This document shows, one piece after another, positions 5,716-13,662 of a stretch of 13,730 nucleotides of DNA. The stretch's first letter is position 1; each line of letters opens with the position of its first letter. Under the pieces are notes generated by a model. It saw nothing but the letters and a program-made list of their open reading frames with translations, ran no database searches and was not told where the DNA came from. This stretch comes from an uncultured Angelakisella sp. (lineage in GTDB: Bacteria > Bacillota > Clostridia > Oscillospirales > Ruminococcaceae), in the NCBI GenBank assembly GCA_904420255.1, contig CAJFUT010000170.1, forward strand, positions 1-13,730, in the 5' to 3' direction. Made by a program: the position numbers and the translations under genes.

Positions 5716-6582
5716 ATGAAACGAAAATTCCGACCGATGGAAGCCGTGATGCGCCTTGTGTTCTTCATCTGCGGCTTCATCGCCATCGCCTTTGTGCTTT
5801 TTATCAGCGTCTATCTGATTATCTCCGGCCTGCCGGCGATCCGGGAGATCGGCCTGCGGGAATTCCTCTTCGGCACCGAATGGGCCTCCACCGCTTCCGA
5901 GCCCAAATTCGGCATCCTGCCCTTTATCCTCACCTCGGTCTACGGCACCTGCGGCGCCATCATCCTGGGCGTCCCGGTGGGCTTCATGACCGCCGTATTC
6001 CTGGCCAAAATTGCTCCCCCAAAGCTGGCCGCCGTGGTCCGCCCGGCCGTGGACCTGCTGGCCGGCATCCCCTCGGTGGTTTACGGCCTCATCGGCATGA
6101 TGGTCCTGGTGCCCGCGGTGCGGGAAGCCTTCGACCTTCCCGACGGCGCCAGCCTTTTCTGCGCCATCATCGTCCTGGCCGTCATGATCCTTCCCTCCAT
6201 CATCTCGGTGTCCGAAACCGCTCTGAAAGCGGTGCCGCCGGAATATGAGGAGGCCAGCCTGGCCCTGGGGGCCACCCACATCGAGACGGTGTTCCGGGTC
6301 AGCGTCCCCGCCTCCTCCAGCGGCATCGCCGCGGCGGTGGTGCTGGGCATCGGCCGGGCCATCGGCGAGGCCATGGCCATCATCATGGTGTCCGGCAACG
6401 TGGCCAATATGCCCTCCCTCTTTGCCAGCGTCCGGTTCCTCACCACCGCCGTATCCAGCGAGATGGCCTACGCCTCGGGGCTCCAGCGCCAGGCCCTCTA
6501 TTCCATCGCCCTGGTGCTGTTTGTCTTCATCATGATCATCAACGTCGTGCTCAACACGCTTCTCAAGCGGAAGAAGGAGTGA
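5716..6582 (+). CDS. pstC: Phosphate ABC transporter permease PstC
   Basis: PstC forms one half of the phosphate channel with PstA. The 288-residue protein starts with a basic segment (MKRKFR) and has about six hydrophobic helices, the first near 13-36. The permease coupling loop that contacts PstB is visible at 177-198 (YEEASLALGATHIETVFRV), preceded by the AGIPSVVYGLIG segment (116-127) common to PstC and PstA. I chose the ATG at 5716; AAAGG lies 12 bases upstream, the same spacing as in pstS. A GTG three codons earlier (5707) is possible but only 3 bases from that site. It is separated from pstS by 173 bases containing two stem-loops, and the pstA start lies 6 bases after its stop. Confidence 0.95.
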   Translation: MKRKFRPMEAVMRLVFFICGFIAIAFVLFISVYLIISGLPAIREIGLREFLFGTEWASTASEPKFGILPFILTSVYGTCGAIILGVPVGFMTAVFLAKIAPPKLAAVVRPAVDLLAGIPSVVYGLIGMMVLVPAVREAFDLPDGASLFCAIIVLAVMILPSIISVSETALKAVPPEYEEASLALGATHIETVFRVSVPASSSGIAAAVVLGIGRAIGEAMAIIMVSGNVANMPSLFASVRFLTTAVSSEMAYASGLQRQALYSIALVLFVFIMIINVVLNTLLKRKKE

Positions 6583-6588
6583 TATGCT

Positions 6589-7455
6589 ATGATAGAAATG
6601 AAGCCCCTCTCCGGCAGGCGCCGGGCCTATGACCGGATCCTCCGCTTCCTGCTCTACTTCTGCGCGGCCCTGACCTGCGCCCTGCTGGTGGCCATCATCG
6701 GCTATATCTTCGTCCGGGGCCTGCCCCACGTCACCTGGGACTTTTTGACCACCGCCCCCAGCTACATCCACGACACCATCGGCATCCTGCCCAACATCCT
6801 CAACACCATCTACATCGTGGTGGTGACCCTCATCATCATCCTGCCCCTGGGGGTGGGGGCGGCGGTGTACCTCACTGAATACGCCAAAAATCAAAAGCTG
6901 GTGGCGGCCATCGAATTCGCCACCGAAACCCTCACCGGCATCCCCTCCATCATCTTCGGCCTGGTGGGTATGCTGTTCTTCTGCGAAAAGCTGGGCCTCC
7001 AGGCCTCCCTGCTGGCAGGCTCCCTGACCCTGGTGCTGGCCACCATCCCCACCATCATCCGCACCACCCAGGAATCCCTGAAAACGGTGCCCCAGTCCTA
7101 CCGGGAGGCCGCGCTGGGCCTGGGCGCCGGCAAATGGCACATGATCCGCACCGTGGTGCTGCCCTCCTCCATCGACGGCATCGTCACCGGGTGCATCCTC
7201 TCCATCGGTCGGATCGTGGGGGAATCGGCGGCGCTGCTCTTCACCGCCGGCATGGGGATGAGCCTCAACAACTTCTTCAGCTCGGCAAGCAACTTTATCC
7301 ACTCCTCCGGCGCCAGCCTCACCGTGGCCCTCTATGTATACGCCCGGGAGCGGGGCGAATTTGACGTGGCCTTCGCCATCGCCGCCATCCTGATGCTGCT
7401 GACCCTCGCCATCAACCTGGCCGCCAGCCTGGTGGGCCGCAAGCTGAAAAAGTAA
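6589..7455 (+). CDS. pstA: Phosphate ABC transporter permease PstA
   Basis: PstA is the second membrane subunit of the phosphate channel. The 288-residue protein has about six hydrophobic segments, the first near 18-42. [13 protein letters not shown] (116-128) matches the equivalent PstC segment, and the PstB-contact loop is at 171-192 ([19 protein letters not shown]). An [12 protein letters not shown] stretch (205-216) is typical of the family. The ATG at 6589 has AAGGAG (6574-6579) within the end of pstC at a 9-base spacing, so translation is likely coupled. Full length with intact motifs. The first hydrophobic helix is preceded by a short basic cytoplasmic tail. Confidence 0.95.
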   Translation: MIEMKPLSGRRRAYDRILRFLLYFCAALTCALLVAIIGYIFVRGLPHVTWDFLTTAPSYIHDTIGILPNILNTIYIVVVTLIIILPLGVGAAVYLTEYAKNQKLVAAIEFATETLTGIPSIIFGLVGMLFFCEKLGLQASLLAGSLTLVLATIPTIIRTTQESLKTVPQSYREAALGLGAGKWHMIRTVVLPSSIDGIVTGCILSIGRIVGESAALLFTAGMGMSLNNFFSSASNFIHSSGASLTVALYVYARERGEFDVAFAIAAILMLLTLAINLAASLVGRKLKK

Positions 7456-7477
7456 AAGCAAGGAGGAGAATCGAAAT

Positions 7478-8236
7478 ATGATGCCCACCATTATCGACGT
7501 AAAAAGCCTGAACCTGTGGTATGGCGCCCACCACGCCCTCAAGGACGTGAACCTCCAGATCCCCGAGCGGGAGATCACCGCCCTCATCGGGCCCTCGGGC
7601 TGCGGCAAGTCCACCTTCCTCAAGACCCTGGACCGGATGAACGACCTTATCGAGGGGGTCAAGATCACCGGCTCGGTGGAGTACCACGGCCAGGATATCT
7701 ACGCCCCCAACGTGGACGTGACCTGGCTGCGCAAGCAGATCGGCATGGTGTTCCAGAAGCCCAACCCCTTCCCCATGAGCATCTTCGACAACGTGGCCTA
7801 CGGCCCCCGGACCCACGGCATCCGCAGCCGGGCCCGGCTGGAGGAGATTGTGGAAAAGAGCCTCCGGGACGCCGCCATCTGGGACGAGGTGAAGGACCGC
7901 CTGGGGAAATCCGCCCTGGGGCTTTCCGGCGGCCAGCAGCAGCGGCTCTGCATCGCCAGGGCCCTGGCGGTGGAGCCGGAGGTGCTGCTGATGGACGAAT
8001 CCACCAGCGCCCTGGACCCCATTTCCACCTCCCGCATCGAGGACCTTGTTTTGGAGCTGAAACAGGATTATACTATAGTTGTCGTGACCCACAATATGCA
8101 GCAGGCCACCCGTATCTCCGACAACACCGTTTTCTTCCTTCTGGGTGAGGTGGTGGAGGCCGGGACCACCGAGGACCTCTTTGCCCACCCCAAGGATAAG
8201 CGCACCGAAGACTACATCACCGGCCGGTTCGGCTGA
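7478..8236 (+). CDS. pstB: Phosphate ABC transporter ATPase PstB
   Basis: PstB is the ATP-hydrolysing subunit that powers phosphate import through PstCA. The 252-residue length is typical. Walker A is GPSGCGKST (38-46), the Q-loop glutamine is Q93 in [10 protein letters not shown], the signature is LSGGQQQR (149-156), Walker B is VLLMDE (169-174), and the H-loop histidine is H205 in VVTHNM. After the catalytic E174 the protein has STSALD instead of the usual PTSALD or PCSALD, so the normal proline is serine (S175). All catalytic residues are present, so it should be active. The ATG at 7478 has AGGAGG 11 bases upstream; a second ATG follows directly and cannot be excluded. Confidence 0.97.
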   Translation: MMPTIIDVKSLNLWYGAHHALKDVNLQIPEREITALIGPSGCGKSTFLKTLDRMNDLIEGVKITGSVEYHGQDIYAPNVDVTWLRKQIGMVFQKPNPFPMSIFDNVAYGPRTHGIRSRARLEEIVEKSLRDAAIWDEVKDRLGKSALGLSGGQQQRLCIARALAVEPEVLLMDESTSALDPISTSRIEDLVLELKQDYTIVVVTHNMQQATRISDNTVFFLLGEVVEAGTTEDLFAHPKDKRTEDYITGRFG

Positions 8237-8259
8237 CGGAAAGGGAAGGTGTCACCACT

Positions 8260-8913
8260 ATGAGAAACAGATTTGACCGGGAGCTGGAGGCTCTCAACCG
8301 GGAGCTGATGGAAATGGGCTTCCTCATCGAGCAGGCCATCGAAAACGCCGTGGGTGCCCTCCTGAAGCGGAACACCCAGGAGGCCCGCCAGGCCATCGCC
8401 TTTGACAGCGAGGTGGACGCCAAGGAGCGGGACATCGAGCGGCGCTGCCTCAAGCTGCTGCTCCAGCAGCAGCCGGTGGCCACCGACCTGCGGCTGGTTT
8501 CCACCGCCCTCAAAATGATTACCGACATGGAGCGCATCGGCGACCAGGCCGCCGACATCGCCGAGATCTGCCTGACCCTCTCGGAGATCCCCGGCCTGGA
8601 CCTGGAGATGATCCCCCAGATGGCCCAGACCACCATCAGCATGGTGAAGGACAGCATCGACGCCTTTGTGGCCCGGGACCAGAAGCTGGCCGCCGAGGTC
8701 ATCGGCCGGGACGACGTGGTGGACGACCTGTTCCTCCAGGTGAAGCACCGGCTGGTGGTCCTCATCCAGCAGAACAGCGCCCAGGGGGAGGCCATCGCCG
8801 ATATGCTCATGGTCGCGAAGTACCTGGAGCGCATCGGGGACCACGCCACCAACATCGCCGAATGGGTGGAATTCGCCATCACCGGCATCCATAAAAACGC
8901 CAAAATCCTGTGA
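8260..8913 (+). CDS. phoU: Phosphate signalling protein PhoU
   Basis: PhoU is a cytoplasmic helical protein that links the state of the Pst transporter to the PhoR kinase and restrains phosphate uptake when phosphate is plentiful. The 217-residue protein shows two similar three-helix halves. Each carries the metal-binding signature: MERIGDQAADIAE (90-102) in the first half and LERIGDHATNIAE (189-201) in the second. The ATG at 8260 is preceded by GAAGG at 10 bases. It lies 23 bases after pstB. The next gene is 58 bases further on, beyond a stem-loop. Confidence 0.95.
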   Translation: MRNRFDRELEALNRELMEMGFLIEQAIENAVGALLKRNTQEARQAIAFDSEVDAKERDIERRCLKLLLQQQPVATDLRLVSTALKMITDMERIGDQAADIAEICLTLSEIPGLDLEMIPQMAQTTISMVKDSIDAFVARDQKLAAEVIGRDDVVDDLFLQVKHRLVVLIQQNSAQGEAIADMLMVAKYLERIGDHATNIAEWVEFAITGIHKNAKIL

Positions 8914-8956
8914 CATTCCACGGCCCGCCGGGGCAGCAGCCGGCGGGCCCATTCCA
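8914..8956 (+). other. phoU-phoB stem-loop flanked by 7-bp repeats
   Basis: GGCCCGCCGG (8922-8931) and CCGGCGGGCC (8940-8949) form a perfect 10-bp stem with an 8-base loop. It is bracketed by the direct repeat CATTCCA (8914-8920 and 8950-8956). No T-tract follows. It could uncouple transporter and regulator expression within the operon. Confidence 0.55.
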
Positions 8957-8971
8957 AAAGGAGGGATCCCC

Positions 8972-9658
<687 letters not shown>

Positions 9659-9670
9659 CGGAGGCAAGCA

Positions 9671-11389
9671 ATGGAAAAACGCATCTTCCGCAGCCTCACC
9701 ATCACCTCGGTGGCGGCGGTGCTGCTGGCCGTCCTCCTTTCCCTGCTGGCCTTCCACGGCTTTTTGATGAACGAAAACCAGGAAACCCTCCGGGCCGACT
9801 GCCGGATGCTCCGGGAGGCGGTGGAATCCTCCTCCCTGACGCCCCTGGAGGTGCTGGAGCGGATGAACGGCTCCCTGGGGCACCTGCGGATCACCCTGGT
9901 GGAGCCGGACGGCTCGGTGGCCTACGACTCCGGCAGCGACCCGGAGGAGATGGAGAGCCATCTCCTCCGGCCGGAGGTCCAGGAGGCCCTGGAGCTGGGC
10001 TGGGGGGAGGATCAGCGCACCTCCGACACCCTGGGGGAAAGCACCATCTACTGCGCCGCCCGGCTGGAGGACGGCAGCGTCCTGCGGGTTTCCATGGTCC
10101 AGGAGGGGCTCCTGGCCACGGCCGCCCCCCTGCTCCCCATCCTCTGCGGCATCATCCTGGCCCTGCTCTGCGCCGGCATCGTCATCTCCTCCCACACCAC
10201 CCGGAGCATCCTGCGGCCCATCGCCGCCCTGGCCGAGCGGCTGGACGGCCCCGCCCCGGAGGACTGCTACGATGAGCTGGCCCCCTTCCTGCGGAAAATC
10301 CGGGGCCAGCAGCAGATGATCCTGCGGCAGATGGAGGAACTGGCCGACGACCGGGGCACCATCAAGGCCATCACCGACAATATGCAGGAGGGCCTCATCA
10401 TCGTCAGCCTCCAGCAGACCATCCTTTCGGTGAACTCCAGCGCCGTCATCCTCCTGGGGGCCCGCCCCCGGGATTACGCCGGCCGGGGCATCCTGGCCCT
10501 GAGCCAGCTCCCCCAGCTGAAGCAGGCGGTGGAGGACGCCCTGGACGGCCGGGCCTCGGCCCCGGTGGCCAAATGCGGCTCCCGGTTCTGCCAGCTTTTC
10601 GCCAACCCCGTCTACCTGGAAAAGCAGCTCACCGGCGCCATTGTGCTGATCCTGGACGTCACCGAGCGGGAAAAGGCCGAAAAGATGCGCCGGGATTTTT
10701 CGGCCAACGTGTCCCACGAGCTGAAGACCCCCCTCACCTCCATCTCCGGCTTTGCCGAGATGATCGAGGCGGGGATGGCCACCGGGGAGGACGCCAGGGA
10801 TTTCGCCCGGCGGATCACCCGGGAATCGGCCCGGCTGCTGGCCCTCATCGACGATATCATCCGCCTCTCCCGCCTGGACGAGCATATCCCCACCCCCATG
10901 GCCCGCCTCTCGGTGAACACCGTCTGCCGGGAAGTGCTGGCCAGCCTGGAGCCGGTGGCCCAGAAGCGCCAGGTCACCCTGAGCCTTTCCGGCCCGGAAA
11001 TCTGGGTCCGGGGCAACGCCGGAATGATCACCGAGCTGGTGACCAACCTCTGCGACAACGCCATCAAATACAATCACGAAGGGGGCTCGGTGTCGGTGGA
11101 AACGGCGGAGCAGCCCATGTCCGGCACCGTCACCCTGGCCGTCCGGGACACCGGCATCGGCATCCCCTCCGGCTCCTTCCAGCGGGTGTTCGAGCGGTTC
11201 TACCGGGTGGACAAGAGCCGCTCCAAGCAGACCGGCGGCACCGGCCTGGGCCTTTCCATCGCGAAGCATATTGTGGACTGCCACGGCGGGCGCATCGCCG
11301 TGGAAAGCGTCCTGGGGGAGGGCTCCGTCTTTACCGTCACCCTCCCCGCCTGGCGGGAGGATGCGCCCTCGGCGCCCACCTCCCTCTGA
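9671..11389 (+). CDS. phoR: PhoR-type phosphate sensor histidine kinase
   Basis: This 572-residue membrane histidine kinase should autophosphorylate and pass phosphate to the adjacent response regulator. It has a first membrane helix (about 10-33), an extracytoplasmic loop (34-148), a second helix (about 149-173), a short linker, and a PAS-like domain (about 232-330). The H-box is SANVSHELKTPL with phosphorylated H349. The ATPase domain has an N-box around NLCDNAIKYN (459-468), G1 DTGIGIP (493-499), an F-box FERF (507-510) and G2 GTGLGLS (523-529). The ATG at 9671 has GGAGG six bases upstream and lies 12 bases after the regulator stop. The sizeable extracytoplasmic loop fits Bacillus-type PhoR, whereas the E. 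coli type lacks one. It is the last gene of the operon. Confidence 0.93.
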   Translation: MEKRIFRSLTITSVAAVLLAVLLSLLAFHGFLMNENQETLRADCRMLREAVESSSLTPLEVLERMNGSLGHLRITLVEPDGSVAYDSGSDPEEMESHLLRPEVQEALELGWGEDQRTSDTLGESTIYCAARLEDGSVLRVSMVQEGLLATAAPLLPILCGIILALLCAGIVISSHTTRSILRPIAALAERLDGPAPEDCYDELAPFLRKIRGQQQMILRQMEELADDRGTIKAITDNMQEGLIIVSLQQTILSVNSSAVILLGARPRDYAGRGILALSQLPQLKQAVEDALDGRASAPVAKCGSRFCQLFANPVYLEKQLTGAIVLILDVTEREKAEKMRRDFSANVSHELKTPLTSISGFAEMIEAGMATGEDARDFARRITRESARLLALIDDIIRLSRLDEHIPTPMARLSVNTVCREVLASLEPVAQKRQVTLSLSGPEIWVRGNAGMITELVTNLCDNAIKYNHEGGSVSVETAEQPMSGTVTLAVRDTGIGIPSGSFQRVFERFYRVDKSRSKQTGGTGLGLSIAKHIVDCHGGRIAVESVLGEGSVFTVTLPAWREDAPSAPTSL

Positions 11390-11408
11390 GCGCCTCTTTG
11401 CCGCGCAA

Positions 11409-11434
11409 CCCCCCCCCCCCCGTTTGGCGGGGGG
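11409..11434. repeat. C13 homopolymer with pairing G6 run
   Basis: Thirteen consecutive C (11409-11421) are followed seven bases later by six G (11429-11434), so C-run and G-run can pair in several registers. The tract lies 19 bases after the phoR stop. Homopolymers of this length can slip during replication and are also prone to sequencing error. Confidence 0.85.
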
Positions 11435-11453
11435 CGCAAGACAGTGAAACAGG

Positions 11454-11484
11454 AAAGGCGTGGCCTTTGCGGTCACGCCTTTTC
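11454..11484. terminator. Terminator of the pst-pho operon
   Basis: AAAGGCGTGGCC (11454-11465) pairs with GGTCACGCCTTT (11471-11482) around a TTTGC loop, with one G-T wobble, and ends in TTTTC. It lies about 65 bases after phoR. In the other direction A residues precede the stem and TTTCCTGTTTC follows, so it may also weakly stop the minus-strand lipoprotein transcript. Confidence 0.75.
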
Positions 11485-11616
11485 ATGATAGGGGCAGCTG
11501 CTTTCGCAGCGCAAGGGATGCAGCCCCCTGTTCGGAACCCAGCGGCGCCAAACGCACACACGGGGACTGCCCGCAAAGAAGTGCGCCCTTGTATTTGTTC
11601 GGCAAACCGGAATTTG

Positions 11617-12135
11617 TCATCTCAGTTCATTACCTTCGGCATCTAAGAATTCAAATTGCAGAGTGGAATTTGTATGGTCGGAAAGATAGAAGAATACATA
11701 TGGATAAGCATCCTTCGGGATTACTTCTTCGTACACTTCATTCCCGGTTGTAAATCTAACACTTTTACAGTTTGGATTGTTTACTATAAACGCATATCCA
11801 TCATTCCATTGAATATATGCAATGTTTCCGGTTCTATCATCAATGGGCTTATGCGTCCGGATAAAAGTGTATTCAGCAGCATTCTCTTTTACCTCAACTT
11901 CCATAGGCAAATAATAATGCTTCTGGTATTCATTTCCTGAGATAAACCAAGCGATTGCCCTATCGTCATTGCCACACATTCCTGCATACTGCATATCAAT
12001 GGTATCGGAATCAGAAATTGGTATCTCTTCTCTTGCTTTTTCTATTAGTTCATCTGTGCCTTTGAGCGTCTTTCCGCAGGCTGATAATGATAAAACCATC
12101 GTTATGAAAAGGATTATGGCTAATTTCTTTCTCAT
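11617..12135 (-). CDS. Hypothetical lipoprotein in an AT-rich islet
   Basis: This 172-residue protein has a clear lipoprotein signal: MRKK, a hydrophobic core, then LSLSAC with C20 as the lipidated cysteine. The mature part has no domain I recognise; it is soluble, mixed alpha/beta in appearance, and contains many aromatic residues (YIQWNDGYAFIVNN, YPYVFFYL). I chose the ATG at 12135, with GGGGTGG five bases upstream; a GTG three codons earlier (12144) is possible. Base composition differs sharply from its neighbours: the 60 bases from 11761 are 30% G+C by direct count, against 65% for the 60 bases from 10981 in phoR. Codons are likewise AT-rich (AAA, GAA, ATA, TAT). Recent acquisition is a fair inference, although no mobility gene remains nearby. 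Confidence 0.8.
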   Translation of the reverse strand: MRKKLAIILFITMVLSLSACGKTLKGTDELIEKAREEIPISDSDTIDMQYAGMCGNDDRAIAWFISGNEYQKHYYLPMEVEVKENAAEYTFIRTHKPIDDRTGNIAYIQWNDGYAFIVNNPNCKSVRFTTGNEVYEEVIPKDAYPYVFFYLSDHTNSTLQFEFLDAEGNELR

Positions 12136-12206
12136 TGTGTCCACCCCGTTTGAAATGCAAATTCATTTTTTCTCTCAACCCCCGAACTGCAGACTTATTC
12201 AATGTT

Positions 12207-12235
12207 ATATTATCACAAAACAGGATAGGACACAA
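12207..12235 (-). promoter_or_regulatory. Candidate promoter of the islet lipoprotein
   Basis: On the minus strand TTGTGT (12235-12230) is followed after 17 bases by TAATAT (12212-12207), with a TGA extended -10 element directly before it. This places transcription start about 65 bases upstream of the ATG at 12135. Confidence 0.45.
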
Positions 12236-12268
12236 GACTATTGGCAGGGGCTTTCTGCTTTTCCCATT

Positions 12269-12319
12269 GTATCGGTGTACAAGGGGCTGCGGCGCCGTAT
12301 CCCCTTTGTACACCGATAC
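12269..12319. repeat. 51-nt near-perfect palindrome
   Basis: The left arm 12269-12286 (GTATCGGTGTACAAGGGG) and right arm 12301-12319 are reverse complements apart from one extra base in the right arm. The 14-base centre contains the self-complementary CGGCGCCG (12290-12297). It starts nine bases downstream of the rhodanese stop codon and lies about 130 bases upstream of the islet lipoprotein start. There is no T-tract on either side, so it is not a standard terminator. It may be an interspersed palindromic repeat or a transposon end. Confidence 0.75.
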
Positions 12320-12327
12320 TTGCCTTG

Positions 12328-12642
12328 TTACAGCTCCAGCTGCCATTCCAGATACCCGCCCACGTCATAGACCCGGGTATAGCCCATTTCTCCAAGGCGC
12401 TGGGCGGATCTCCAGCTGCAGGCTCCGCTGCGGCAGAAAACCAGCACAGGGGCGTTCCTGTCCGGAAGGAGGGCGGGAGCTTTCCGGTCCAGGTCCCCTT
12501 CAGGGATGGAAACGCTCCCCGGCAGTGTCCCCTGGCGGTATTCCGCCGGGCTTCGGGTGTCCACCAGGACCGCGCGGCGGTCCTCCATCAGCAGCTGTCT
12601 GGCCTGAGGGATGGAAAGTGTCGTGTAGCCTTTGCCTTTCAT
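12328..12642 (-). CDS. Single-domain rhodanese
   Basis: Rhodaneses move sulfane sulfur through a cysteine persulfide. This 104-residue cytoplasmic protein is a single rhodanese domain: VLVDTRSPAEYRQGTLPGS (25-43) carries the conserved DTR and substrate-entry segment, the active loop begins with C70 in VFCRSG, and it ends with the VYDVGGYLEW segment typical of the PspE/GlpE-like group. The active loop reads CRSGACS; position 75 is cysteine where most relatives have arginine (CRSGNRS type). No signal peptide is seen. The ATG at 12642 is preceded by AAGGGAG at about 9 bases. It lies 87 bases after the upstream lipoprotein gene on the same strand, so co-transcription is possible. Confidence 0.9.
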   Translation of the reverse strand: MKGKGYTTLSIPQARQLLMEDRRAVLVDTRSPAEYRQGTLPGSVSIPEGDLDRKAPALLPDRNAPVLVFCRSGACSWRSAQRLGEMGYTRVYDVGGYLEWQLEL

Positions 12643-12697
12643 GGCATCCGCTCCCTTCGGTGGTTGCTGCTGCCCTCCTCATTCCAGGGTATGCCGT

Positions 12698-12729
12698 CCC
12701 CCGCCGGTTGGTGCGGGGCCGCGGGCCCC
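12698..12729 (-). other. Competing GC hairpins after the 253-aa lipoprotein gene
   Basis: Immediately after the lipoprotein stop codon (minus strand), GGCCCC (12724-12729) pairs with GGGGCC (12715-12720). GCGGGG (12713-12718) can instead pair with CCCCGC just to its left (about 12699-12704). The two stems share bases and exclude each other. No T-tract follows. They sit between the lipoprotein and rhodanese genes and could reduce read-through. Confidence 0.35.
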
Positions 12730-13491
12730 TTATGCCGCCGTGATGGGGCGGACCTCCAGGGCCACCCCCTGGGGCGGGATGCTCATGGTCATAATTCCCT
12801 TGTGGTAGATATTGAGGAGGGTCCCTTCCGTCAGGTCCTCCAGATTGCAGTAAAACTGGGTTTCATCCCCGGTATGGAACACAAACTGGACCATGGGGTC
12901 CTCCCACTGGTCCTGGGCGGTGCCCTCCGGCACCATCACCAGGTCCACGCTCCCGTCCTCCTTCTCCTGGACGGCGGTGAGGATGCCGTTGTAGTAAACC
13001 GCCTCGGCGGGCATCAGCTTGTTGACGGCGATGGCCGGATAGCAGGTGATGGCACAGGCCTCCCCTTCTTCCTCCGCCGGCGGGTTATAGTACACCTCCA
13101 GGTGGTCCCCCAGGGCGATCTCCGAAAGGTCGAAGCTGGCGTCGGCCCCCTCCAGGGTCACCAACAGCTGCTCCGGCAGCCCCGAGCCCTGGAAGGCCTC
13201 CAGCTTGTAGATGGTTTCGCCGCTGAGGACGGTGTCAATGGAGGCGACGGTGCCCCGGTAGCGGCTGGCGTCAGCGACATATAGGGATTTCACGGCGTTC
13301 TCCCCTTCCTCCGTTCCGCTTTCCGGGGATTGGCTTTCCTCCGCGGGCTGGCTTTCCGTCTCCCCGGCGGAAGCGGAAACGGCCTCGCTCTCCGGGGCGC
13401 TCCCCCCTTCCCCCGCCGGGGCGGCGCAGGCGGCAAGGGTACAGCAAACCGCCATGGCGGACAGCAGGGCGATGATACGGCGAAATGTCAT
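12730..13491 (-). CDS. Hypothetical lipoprotein with two similar domains
   Basis: This 253-residue protein has a lipoprotein signal ending in CTLAAC, with C22 as the lipidated cysteine. An acidic Ser/Glu/Gly/Pro-rich linker follows (about 26-66), then a soluble extracytoplasmic part. Two segments of that part resemble each other. The first (79-136) begins RGTVASID and ends ALGDHLEVYYN; the second (168-231) begins NGILTAVQ and ends TEGTLLNIYHKG. Each looks like a small beta-barrel-like unit. I do not recognise a named family or a catalytic motif. The ATG at 13491 has GGAGG eight bases upstream. The rhodanese follows on the same strand. A cell-surface binding or inhibitor role is possible but unsupported. 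Confidence 0.85.
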   Translation of the reverse strand: MTFRRIIALLSAMAVCCTLAACAAPAGEGGSAPESEAVSASAGETESQPAEESQSPESGTEEGENAVKSLYVADASRYRGTVASIDTVLSGETIYKLEAFQGSGLPEQLLVTLEGADASFDLSEIALGDHLEVYYNPPAEEEGEACAITCYPAIAVNKLMPAEAVYYNGILTAVQEKEDGSVDLVMVPEGTAQDQWEDPMVQFVFHTGDETQFYCNLEDLTEGTLLNIYHKGIMTMSIPPQGVALEVRPITAA

Positions 13492-13524
13492 GATGATTTC
13501 CTCCTGGTCAATCCTGATTTTGAT

Positions 13525-13553
13525 GGCCGGCCTTCCGGCCCGGCATTTTATCA
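13525..13553 (-). promoter_or_regulatory. Candidate extended -10 promoter and leader hairpin
   Basis: On the minus strand TGA TAAAAT (13553-13545) is an extended -10 element matching TATAAT at five of six positions; no -35 is recognisable. Just downstream GGCCGG (13525-13530) and CCGGCC (13535-13540) form a perfect 6-bp leader hairpin with a CCTT loop. The spacing suits transcription of the lipoprotein gene starting at 13491. Confidence 0.4.
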
Positions 13554-13627
13554 GTGGCGAAAAAAAGGGATTTTATTGCAGGCCGGCCAAGCTCTGGAAA
13601 ACCGCCCCCCCGCGCCGGATATAGTAT

Positions 13628-13662
13628 ATGCCGCCCGGCAGATGGATACCGGGCGGCATTTT
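13628..13662 (+). terminator. Terminator-like hairpin with no matching gene
   Basis: ATGCCGCCCGG (13628-13638) and CCGGGCGGCAT (13649-13659) form a perfect 11-bp stem with a 10-base loop, followed by TTT. The T-tract points to termination of plus-strand transcription, yet no plus-strand gene ends nearby. It may insulate the lipoprotein gene from antisense transcription, or end an unseen short RNA. A second hairpin, TGCCGCC (13709-13715) with GGCGGCA (13719-13725), lies close to the window edge. Confidence 0.5.

Noticed and set aside
5461..7668. 735-residue minus-strand open frame opposite pstC and pstA
   Set aside because: His/Gly/Asp-rich antisense translation across two well-supported permease genes and their gaps; no motif.
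11460..11940. Two overlapping plus-strand open frames opposite the islet lipoprotein
   Set aside because: They start at a terminator or lack ribosome binding sites, while the minus-strand frame has a clear lipoprotein signal.
12269..12319. 51-nt palindrome as a rho-independent terminator of the rhodanese gene
   Set aside because: No T-tract follows on the minus strand and the stem is far longer than typical terminators here.
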